DNA from: Planctomycetota bacterium
GTDB lineage: Bacteria > Planctomycetota > PLA2 > JAEUHO01
Length of the DNA stretch: 5,299 bases
Assembly: GCA_029213105.1 (NCBI GenBank)
Contig: JARGNS010000282.1
Location: 1-5,299, forward strand
Direction: 5' to 3'
In this document: positions 1 to 5,299 of the stretch, piece by piece
How the letters are laid out: the number at the start of each line of letters is the position of its first letter
How positions within the stretch are numbered: position 1 is the first letter of the stretch
Notes under the pieces: model-generated
The model's input: the letters and a program-made list of their open reading frames with translations, nothing else
What the model was told of the DNA's origin: nothing
Database searches by the model: none
Program-made: the position numbers and the translations under genes

Positions 1-1
1 C

Positions 2-31
2 GGCGTGCTCGAGCGGCTGGCGCACGCATGA
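2..31 (+). CDS. Probable 3' end of an upstream gene (partial)
   Basis: Only the last nine codons and the stop can be seen. Read in the frame ending with TGA at 29-31, the window opens with GVLERLAHA and a stop. This looks like the end of an amphipathic helix, and its third positions are almost all G or C like the genes around it. The stop overlaps the ATG of the next gene as ATGA, the usual arrangement for translationally coupled genes. That overlap is the main reason to believe the frame. No function can be assigned. Nine codons can be open by chance in GC-rich DNA, so this stays tentative. Confidence 0.38.
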   Translation, partial: GVLERLAHA

Positions 32-1458
32 GAGCCCGCGGCGCAGCCCCCCTCGCGGCCGCCCTGCTGCTGATCCTCGCAGCCGGCTCCGTGCGCGCGG
101 CGGACTACGCCTCGACGGACACGGCGCTGCGCGCCGAGCTCGTCGACGCCTACACGGAGCTCGGCGCGTGGTGCGTGAAGAAGCATCTCTTCCTCGCCCG
201 CGACGAGCTGGCCACGGTCATCCTCTCGCTCCAGCCCGACCACAAGAAGGCACGCGGCTGGCTCAAGTACCGCAAGGGCAAGGACGGCACGTGGACCCGG
301 CGCGAGCCCCACAAGCCGCCGTCCAATCGCAAGCCGAAGAACCTGCCGGCCTTCCACACCCAGCGCGACGCCATCCTGGCGGGCCTGCGCCCGCGCGTCC
401 TGGCAGCCATCCGCGACGCGGACCCCGCCCTGTCGCAACAAGCCCGCATGGATGCGGTCGACTCGTGGCGGCCGATCCTCGGCGACGACGAGGCGCTGCA
501 GGCCCTCGCGGATCGCGTCCAGCACGAGGGACGCTGGCGCGCGACCGGCACCGTGCGCTCCCTGAAGCGTCGCGCCGCCATCCAGGCCGCCGCCAAGGCG
601 GCGCTGGCTGCACGCCCGAAGATCGAAACGCGCACCCTGCCCGATGCTGCAGGCACCGTGCCCCTGGCCTGGAAGCCCGGCCGCGGCACCAAGCGCGTGG
701 CCGCCTTCGGCACCGTCTCCGTCGACATGCTCGACTCGTGCATCCGCCTGGCCCACGCCACCGAGCAACTGATGGCCACCCAGTTCGGCGGTACGTTCGA
801 GACGCGCGACTACTTCGCGTTCTACATCATGCGCGGCCGCGAGGACTTCCGAGCCGTCGTCGACAACCATCCGACCGTGCAGGGCGACCGCAAGCTGCTG
901 CGTGAGTTGAGCGGCGCCTACATCGGACACGGTCAGTTCGTGGACCTCATGGAGACGCAGGGCGGCACGCTCGACTCATGCATCTCGGTCACGACCCAGC
1001 ACCTGCTGAGCCTGCGCTACGCGGAAGGCCGCAGCGGCTGGATGCCCGGCTGGGTCGCGGACGGCTTCTCGCTCTACAACATGACGTGGCTCACGGGCAC
1101 GCACCTGTCCTTCACCGTCGACTTCGGGCGCTACGGCCAGGACCCGCTCTTCAAGAGCCTCTTCAGCAGCAAGACGAATTGGTTCGCCGAAGCGCGCAAG
1201 CTCATGCTCTCCGACGATCCGGCGACGCTCCGGCTCACGCTCGGCCTCAAGATCGGCCGCATGGGCCCGCGTGACTTCCTTGCGGCCTACGCGTTCGTCG
1301 CCTGGCTGCACGAAGCCCGCACCCAGACCGAGGTCAACGCCCTGCTGGCTGCGCTCGCGGGCGGCCTCGACGTGGACAAGGCCTTCGCCGCCTCCCTGCA
1401 CATGACGGTCGAGGATGCCGAGGCCCGCCTGCGCTACTGGCTGCGTGAGGCGGGGTAG
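28..1458 (+). CDS. Exported protein with a degenerate DUF1570-type peptidase-like domain
   Basis: This 476-aa protein is probably exported. Residues 1-24 form a signal peptide: Arg-rich start, an Ala/Leu core at about 7-19, and a VRA cleavage site before A25. Residues 31-90 look helical and TPR-like, ending in a G-x-W segment. A Pro/Lys-rich linker follows (about 91-108), then a second helical block (110-195) with another G-R-W near 168-170. Residues 205-476 resemble the C-terminal domain of the 747-aa protein on the other strand. In that alignment H325 matches the first zinc histidine of HExxH. The catalytic Glu and second His are replaced by L326 and L329, and the third ligand Glu by D345 in the W-V-A-D-G-F segment. 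The spacing from H325 to W342 (17 residues) is identical in both proteins with no gap. A zinc peptidase activity is therefore unlikely, and a binding or structural role is more plausible. Cysteines are C49, C238 and C318. The frame is open to the window edge, but the signal peptide supports ATG 28. There is no Shine-Dalgarno motif. The CDS assignment is strong; the homology is by eye. Confidence 0.87.
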   Translation: MRARGAAPLAAALLLILAAGSVRAADYASTDTALRAELVDAYTELGAWCVKKHLFLARDELATVILSLQPDHKKARGWLKYRKGKDGTWTRREPHKPPSNRKPKNLPAFHTQRDAILAGLRPRVLAAIRDADPALSQQARMDAVDSWRPILGDDEALQALADRVQHEGRWRATGTVRSLKRRAAIQAAAKAALAARPKIETRTLPDAAGTVPLAWKPGRGTKRVAAFGTVSVDMLDSCIRLAHATEQLMATQFGGTFETRDYFAFYIMRGREDFRAVVDNHPTVQGDRKLLRELSGAYIGHGQFVDLMETQGGTLDSCISVTTQHLLSLRYAEGRSGWMPGWVADGFSLYNMTWLTGTHLSFTVDFGRYGQDPLFKSLFSSKTNWFAEARKLMLSDDPATLRLTLGLKIGRMGPRDFLAAYAFVAWLHEARTQTEVNALLAALAGGLDVDKAFAASLHMTVEDAEARLRYWLREAG

Positions 1459-1483
1459 CGAAGGCGACACGCGCCGGCTGCGC

Positions 1484-1861
1484 TCACTGATCCCCCGTCG
1501 GCACGACGCCGCCCTTCTCCATCATCAGCATCACGACCTTCTCGGGAGCGCGTGTGCGATGCACGATCCCGCGCGGCACGGTGTAGCCCTCGTGAACCCC
1601 GAGCACGACGCCCTCGCCGTCTTCGACGTCGATGTGCAGCGTCCCCTGCAGTACGAAGAAGAACTCGTCCTCCTCGTCGTGTTTGTGCCAGTGGAACTCA
1701 CCCCGGATGATCCCGAGTCGCACGACGCAGTCGTTCACCTCGCAGAGCGTCTGGTTCCACCAATCCGAGGGGCACTCCTCCACGAGGCGGGGCACGTCGA
1801 CCTTCGTCAGGGCCCCGAAGAGGATGTCCATGTGCATGTCGTACGACGGTTGTTCGCTCAT
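1484..1861 (-). CDS. Single-domain cupin protein
   Basis: This is a small cytoplasmic beta-barrel (125 aa) of the cupin superfamily, with no signal peptide or membrane segment. Cupin motif 1 is complete: H59-x-H61, four residues, E66, six residues, G73, within G-E-F-H-W-H-K-H. Motif 2 is P96-R-G98-I-V-H101. H59, H61, E66 and H101 should bind one divalent metal. The chain ends in a P-T-G-D segment. This resembles the widespread stand-alone cupins that end in N-T-G-D and are often loosely annotated as mannose-6-phosphate isomerase-like; their substrates are mostly unknown. It is the last gene of the minus-strand cluster, 33 bp after the nucleotidyltransferase. An in-frame TAG lies three codons before ATG 1861, which fixes the start. 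No Shine-Dalgarno motif precedes it. Family assignment is firm; the reaction, or whether it is an enzyme rather than a small-molecule sensor, cannot be told. Confidence 0.95.
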   Translation of the reverse strand: MSEQPSYDMHMDILFGALTKVDVPRLVEECPSDWWNQTLCEVNDCVVRLGIIRGEFHWHKHDEEDEFFFVLQGTLHIDVEDGEGVVLGVHEGYTVPRGIVHRTRAPEKVVMLMMEKGGVVPTGDQ

Positions 1862-1894
1862 GGACGCATGCTACCGGGATGGACGCGCGCGCGA

Positions 1895-2413
1895 CTAGGT
1901 GCCCTGGTTCGCGAGGACGAACTCCCCCCAGTCCCGCAGGGAGTCCGATGAGGACCAGGCCTTGTCCAGGCCGACGCTGTCGATCAACTCGATGGCGAAC
2001 TCCTCGCAGGCCTGCTCCTCCGACGGCGGCATCGTGGAGCCCTTCTTGCGATCGCCCCCCTTCGTGAACACGTTCGGGCGGATCGCCCGCAGCGCGGGCG
2101 CGACCGTCATGTCCCCCTCGATCTCGAAGGCGACGACGTAGTCCACGCCACGCAAGGCCGAGACGATCTTGCAGCGCGTGTCGAGCGACATGAAGGCCTT
2201 GCCCTTCTTCGTGCGCAGGAAGGCATCCCCGTTCACGACGACGACCATCGTGTCGCCGAGCGCCTTCGACTCCACGATGCAGGAGACGTGGCCCGGGTGG
2301 ATCGGGTCGTAGCCGCCCGAGGTGCAGACGACCTTGCCCAGATCCTGGGAGTCGCGCAGGGCGGCGAACTCCTCGAGCGTGAGAATCGGGGCGTAGTTGG
2401 CGGGATCGATCAT
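1895..2413 (-). CDS. RfaE2/TagD-type nucleotidyltransferase (cytidylyltransferase-like family)
   Basis: This 172-aa protein is probably a cytoplasmic enzyme that transfers AMP or CMP from ATP or CTP to a phosphorylated sugar or polyol, releasing pyrophosphate. The nucleotide-binding signature G34-Y-D-P-I-H39-P-G-H42 is intact. V-V-V-V-N-G-D (57-63) forms the next beta strand and turn. The segment R67-T-K-K-G-K followed by R80 and V90-D matches the layout of the adenylyltransferase half of HldE. K118-G-G-D-R122 corresponds to the KGGD motif of that family. The tail, with I-D-S-V-G (144-148) and S-S-S (154-156), also follows the HldE pattern. No sugar-kinase domain is fused to it, and no heptose-pathway gene lies in the window, so the substrate is open; a TagD-like role with glycerol-phosphate is another possibility. 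It lies 15 bp after the 747-aa gene and 33 bp before the cupin gene. ATG 2413 is supported because the L-T-L-E-E segment before the first beta strand matches the usual domain start. No Shine-Dalgarno motif is seen. Confidence 0.93.
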   Translation of the reverse strand: MIDPANYAPILTLEEFAALRDSQDLGKVVCTSGGYDPIHPGHVSCIVESKALGDTMVVVVNGDAFLRTKKGKAFMSLDTRCKIVSALRGVDYVVAFEIEGDMTVAPALRAIRPNVFTKGGDRKKGSTMPPSEEQACEEFAIELIDSVGLDKAWSSSDSLRDWGEFVLANQGT

Positions 2414-2428
2414 GGCGAGGTGGGTCCG

Positions 2429-4672
2429 TCAGGGCTTGAGAGCACGCACGTACGCGCGGAAGTCCGGCTCCATCTCCCGGAGGGCCTGGGGCGAGAAGTG
2501 CTTCGCGAGCACCTCGCGCGCGGACAGCGTCTGCATGTCCTCGACCATCTGCTTGAAGATCTTCCGGTACTTCGACTTGCCGTGCTTGAAGAAGTGGATG
2601 AGCGACCACGCCTGGGCGTAGCTGCGCAAGCCTCCCTTGTAGTAGTCGGGGTGTGATTGGAAGACGAACTCCTCGAGTGGGAAGAACCCCTTCTCGAGGA
2701 GCAAGGCGAGCCGACGCGGATGCAGTTGGCCGAACTTCAGGCTGCCGCGGACCGACTCGGCGTTCTCGTGGTAGACGGCCAGGCCCTCGTTGATCCAGGT
2801 CGGCGGGTCGGGCATGAACCGATCGAGGTACTGGTGGAAGCCCTCGTGACGGATGGTCTCCAGCATGTCCTGCTTGTCGGGCAGGTTCCAGATCAGGAGC
2901 TGCTTGAGGACGCCGCTGTAGAGCCCGGCCACGTGCTCGTTCGGCCGCCCCATCAGGCCCTCGAGGTCGGCGACGTACTGCATGAAGCCGACCTGGCCGC
3001 TGAAGATGTAGACGGGGAACAGCCGGGACTTGTCGCGCGTGACCCAGTGGAAGTTCACCCGGTAGCTGGTAAGCGCCTGCTCGAGCAGCTTCGACGCCTC
3101 GACGCACGCCGTCTTGCTGATGTCGGAGACGATGTGGTAGTTGCGTGACTTGATCTCGTAGACCGTCGGCCACTGGGGCCCCTTCGTGGCCTTGACCACG
3201 ATGAGCGCCAGCGCATCGAGTTCCTTCGACACCACGCCGCGACGGGCCGCGGACTCGGCGATCTTCTGGGCCGCGTCCGCGCGCCCGGCGAGCAACATGG
3301 CGAAGGCCGCAGCCTCGTAGGCCTGGGGATCGTCGGCGTGCTTGGCGAGCGCGGCCTGGAAGGTCGTCAGGGCTTCGGCGGGCCGCCGCAGGCGTCCGAG
3401 GGCCTGGCCGCGCAGGAGCTGGGCCTTCAGGAAGTCCGGCGTCGCGCCCAGGCAACGGTCCAGCGCCGCGAGGGCCTGCTCGTCGGCCCCCTGCCCCGCC
3501 AGGGCCTGCGCCTCGAGCCAGGCCACGACCGGGGCCGGCACGCCCTCCTGGGACAGGGTCTCGAGTTGCTTGCCGACGGCCTCCCACTCCTTGTTCTTGA
3601 TCTGGCGGTTGACCAGCCGCACCGAAGACCAGTGCTTCTGGTCGAGCTCGACGGGAAGGTCACGCTGCTTGACGGTCGGCGCGGCGCTCGCGGCCTCGAA
3701 CAGCCACGCGGGAAGATGCTCCTCCCGCTTGTAGCGCTCGCGGAACTCGCGCAGGTTCTCCTGCACGATCTTGTCGATCCGCTCCTGTACGTACGCCGGC
3801 TCGATGTACCCGCTGAAGATGAGCGTCGTCCAGGACGGCGCCGTGAAGCCGACCCAGCCCCACATGCCCTTGGGCTTCTTCGCCTTGCCGACGAGCTTCC
3901 CGTTCAGGCCCGCGACGACCTGCTTCTCGGTGACCTTGAGCTCCATCTTGTAGGGACGCCCGATGGCGGCCGGGATGTCATCCTTCTTGGACACGACCTT
4001 GCGCGTCCGGCCATGCGAGTGCGTGATGCGCGCGGGCAACCAGACGTCGCGGTCATTGACCGTGCGCTTGGGCGATCCGTAGACGACATCGAACGCGTGC
4101 GCCTTCTTCGTCGTCGGGTCCGTATCTCCGACGAACTTGATCCAGGGCGCGTCGCTCGTCTCGTACGGGAACAGCTTGCCCCAGACCTGGATCAGGAACG
4201 GGCCACGCGTGTCCGCGGGAAACACCGTGACGCCGCCGCCGGGGCGCCGGAAGCGCGCCGACTGTTCGCGCTTGTAGTGGATCTTGATGCGCCCCTTGGC
4301 GGGCTCCCACGTAGTGACCTTGCCGAGCATCACGTCGTCGGCCGTCGGCTGCTTGTACCGCGCGCCGAAGGCGAGTCGGCGCGCGAGGTCGGAGAGCACG
4401 GCGCGTCGTCCGATCACGTAGGGCTTCGTCTCGTGCTGGGCCAGCAGGGCCTTCAGCGCCTTCAGGCCCTTGTCGCACTTCGCGCGGCGGTAGTACCCGA
4501 CGATGCGCGTGAGCCCCTTCTCGAAGGCCAGGGCCTGCTTGGCAGCCGCCTTCTGGGCCTCATCCTCGGGGGTGTCCTCCGCGCGTGCCGGGGACACGAG
4601 TACCGCGAGCAGCAGCAGGGCGAGAAGGAGGCCTGCGCGCCGCGAGACGGACTGGAAGAACCACTGCACCAT
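2429..4672 (-). CDS. Exported TPR protein with an intact DUF1570-type metallopeptidase-like domain
   Basis: This 747-aa protein is likely secreted or periplasmic. Residues 1-31 are a signal peptide: R11-R12, then a Leu-rich core at 14-27 and an A-R-A cleavage site before E32. A helical region (35-110) comes next, then a beta-rich region (about 115-292). The end of that region, Y-K-M-E-L-K-V and L-N-G-K-L-V through S-G-Y-I-E-P, resembles a concanavalin-like jelly roll of the type in laminin-G or DUF1080 domains. Residues about 345-480 contain TPR-like helix pairs, the clearest at 385-475. The C-terminal domain (about 500-747) carries H609-E-G-F-H613 and, after 15 residues, E629 in P-T-W-I-N-E-G-L-A. 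This is the gluzincin-like zinc site of DUF1570-type proteins: two His and a Glu as ligands, with E610 as the general base. S-Y-A-Q-A-W-S-L (684-691) is the family's usual following helix. The gene leads a probable three-gene unit with the nucleotidyltransferase and cupin. A run of six G lies about 8 bases before ATG 4672, at best a weak ribosome site. Substrate unknown; peptidase activity is inferred from the motif. Confidence 0.94.
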   Translation of the reverse strand: MVQWFFQSVSRRAGLLLALLLLAVLVSPARAEDTPEDEAQKAAAKQALAFEKGLTRIVGYYRRAKCDKGLKALKALLAQHETKPYVIGRRAVLSDLARRLAFGARYKQPTADDVMLGKVTTWEPAKGRIKIHYKREQSARFRRPGGGVTVFPADTRGPFLIQVWGKLFPYETSDAPWIKFVGDTDPTTKKAHAFDVVYGSPKRTVNDRDVWLPARITHSHGRTRKVVSKKDDIPAAIGRPYKMELKVTEKQVVAGLNGKLVGKAKKPKGMWGWVGFTAPSWTTLIFSGYIEPAYVQERIDKIVQENLREFRERYKREEHLPAWLFEAASAAPTVKQRDLPVELDQKHWSSVRLVNRQIKNKEWEAVGKQLETLSQEGVPAPVVAWLEAQALAGQGADEQALAALDRCLGATPDFLKAQLLRGQALGRLRRPAEALTTFQAALAKHADDPQAYEAAAFAMLLAGRADAAQKIAESAARRGVVSKELDALALIVVKATKGPQWPTVYEIKSRNYHIVSDISKTACVEASKLLEQALTSYRVNFHWVTRDKSRLFPVYIFSGQVGFMQYVADLEGLMGRPNEHVAGLYSGVLKQLLIWNLPDKQDMLETIRHEGFHQYLDRFMPDPPTWINEGLAVYHENAESVRGSLKFGQLHPRRLALLLEKGFFPLEEFVFQSHPDYYKGGLRSYAQAWSLIHFFKHGKSKYRKIFKQMVEDMQTLSAREVLAKHFSPQALREMEPDFRAYVRALKP

Positions 4673-4739
4673 CCTGGAGCCCCCCGGATCGCCGTCAGGA
4701 TAGCGTGCCGGACCGATTCAATCGTGGCGCGAAGCCCGT

Positions 4740-4779
4740 CCGGCCCGCGCCCGGGAACGGCCGGGGCCTCGCGGGCCGG
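4740..4779. repeat. GC-only inverted repeat between the sigma factor and peptidase-like genes
   Basis: The arms CCGGCCCGCG (4740-4749) and CGCGGGCCGG (4770-4779) are perfect 10-base reverse complements around a 20-base loop. The loop itself contains the short palindromes CCCGGG and CGGCCG. The element lies in the 177-bp gap after the sigma factor stop and about 67 bp before the start of the 747-aa gene. It could fold in RNA as a strong hairpin and act as a terminator or attenuator for readthrough, or be a protein-binding site. No T-run follows it on either strand, so it is not a standard Rho-independent terminator. Such palindromes also arise easily in very GC-rich DNA, so function is uncertain. 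Confidence 0.45.
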
Positions 4780-4849
4780 TCTTGCCACGGACTGGCGGCC
4801 GCCATGCTTGCGCTTCCACGTACGGGCCGCGCTGCCGCGTGGACGACGC

Positions 4850-5299
4850 TCAGGCGCCGGCACCCAGGCGCGCGCCGAGCCAGGCCCGCGCGGTGTACCA
4901 GTCCGTGCGGATGGAAGCCTCCGAGAGGTCCAGCGCCTGGGCGACGTCGGCGACGCTCATGCCCGCGAAGTAGCGCAGCTCCACGATGAGCGCCTTGCGC
5001 TCGTCGAGGACGACGAGCTCGGCGAGCGCCTCGTCGAGGGCGATGAGATCGAGGGCGTCCCGTGCGTCCGTACGGATATCCGCAAGGGTGACCTGCTCCC
5101 AGCCCCCACCGCGCTTGGCCGCCTGGCGCTTGCGCGCGTGGTCGACCAGGATGCGTCGCATGGCCCGCGCCGCGAGGGCGAGGAAGTGCGAGCGGTCGCG
5201 CGGATGCACGCGCGTGCTGTCGATGAGGCGCGCATAGGCTTCGTTCGCCAGGGCGGTGGGCTGGAGCGTGTGGGAGACGCGCTCGCCGCGCATGAGCAT
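4850..5299 (-). CDS. ECF sigma factor, Sig-70_X6 / ECF_sub type (5' end beyond window)
   Basis: This is an RNA polymerase sigma factor of the extracytoplasmic-function group, which directs transcription of a specific regulon. The visible 149 residues begin within region 2. T11-L-Q-P-T-A-L with E20-A-Y, then H38-F-L-A-L-A-A-R-A-M-R-R-I-L-V-D-H-A-R (38-56) and K62-R-G, are the hallmark of the Sig-70_X6 family common in Planctomycetota and Acidobacteria. Region 4 follows: L88-D-E-A-L, V106-E-L-R-Y-F-A-G, then the helix-turn-helix V116-A-D-V-A-Q-A-L-D-L-S-E-A-S-I. The family ending A-R-A-W-L (137-141) is complete. An ATG sits at the very edge of the window, but family members are usually about 185 aa, so some 35-40 N-terminal residues probably lie outside. 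No anti-sigma factor or protein kinase gene, the usual companions, is seen downstream. It reads toward the peptidase-like gene across a 177-bp gap; whether they share a transcript is unclear. Confidence 0.96.
   Translation of the reverse strand: MLMRGERVSHTLQPTALANEAYARLIDSTRVHPRDRSHFLALAARAMRRILVDHARKRQAAKRGGGWEQVTLADIRTDARDALDLIALDEALAELVVLDERKALIVELRYFAGMSVADVAQALDLSEASIRTDWYTARAWLGARLGAGA

Noticed and set aside
150..905. Open frames on both strands within the first half of the 476-aa gene
   Set aside because: They are Arg/Ala/Pro-rich with no motif and conflict with the better supported gene.
976..1470. Minus-strand open frame antisense to the end of the 476-aa gene
   Set aside because: No domain signal. 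The plus-strand frame has the signal peptide and the homology, and long antisense frames are expected at this base composition.
1698..3587. A 629-codon open frame on the minus strand spanning the cupin, nucleotidyltransferase and peptidase-like genes
   Set aside because: It overlaps three genes with clear motifs in another frame, is dominated by Arg, Gly, Pro and Ala, and has no recognisable domain. It is a frame shadow of GC-rich coding DNA.
4697..4721. Possible minus-strand promoter, TTGAAT (4716-4721) and TATCCT (4697-4702)
   Set aside because: The spacer is only 13 bases, too short for a housekeeping promoter, and each box matches the consensus at just four of six positions.
4815..4843. 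Small inverted repeat TCCACG / CGTGGA just after the sigma factor stop
   Set aside because: Six base pairs with a 17-base loop and no following T-run is too weak to call a terminator.
4462..4863. Minus-strand open frame covering the gap before the peptidase-like gene and its signal peptide
   Set aside because: Composition is Arg/Pro/Ser-rich with no domain, and it runs out of frame over a well supported signal peptide.
1..5299. CRISPR array, insertion sequence, tRNA, rRNA or phage genes
   Set aside because: No regularly spaced repeats, transposase motifs, terminal inverted repeats, tRNA-like arms or phage protein motifs were found. Genes fill nearly the whole window.

Overview
The window is GC-rich, with strong G/C preference at third codon positions. 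It carries five confident protein genes plus the probable last codons of a sixth. The likely source is a high-GC Planctomycetota bacterium or a close relative. That rests on three features: an ECF sigma factor of the Sig-70_X6 (ECF_sub) type, an exported DUF1570-type metallopeptidase-like protein joined to TPR repeats, and starts without Shine-Dalgarno motifs. The taxonomic call is an inference from gene content only.

Layout. Plus strand, left: the probable tail of an upstream gene (stop at 29-31) overlaps by ATGA the start of a 476-aa exported protein (28-1458). The C-terminal half of this protein looks like a DUF1570-type peptidase domain whose zinc site has decayed. Its stop lies only 25 bp from the stop of a convergent minus-strand cluster. 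That cluster, in transcription order, is: an ECF sigma factor running off the right edge (5299-4850); a 177-bp gap with a GC-only inverted repeat; a 747-aa exported protein with a beta-rich middle, TPR repeats and an intact HExxH...E site (4672-2429); a RfaE2/TagD-type nucleotidyltransferase (2413-1895); and a single-domain cupin (1861-1484). The last three are 15 and 33 bp apart and are probably co-transcribed.

How they may work together. The nucleotidyltransferase and the cupin are cytoplasmic. They suggest activation or handling of a small phosphorylated sugar or polyol, though no substrate can be read from the sequence. The two large proteins have signal peptides and would act outside the cytoplasm. 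Both seem to share the DUF1570-type fold, one with a complete zinc site and one without, so the locus may encode a peptidase and a pseudo-peptidase relative. No mobile element, CRISPR array, tRNA or rRNA was seen. I do not see a clear-cut new system. The most interesting points are the active/inactive pair and the unusual peptidase-nucleotidyltransferase-cupin gene cluster.
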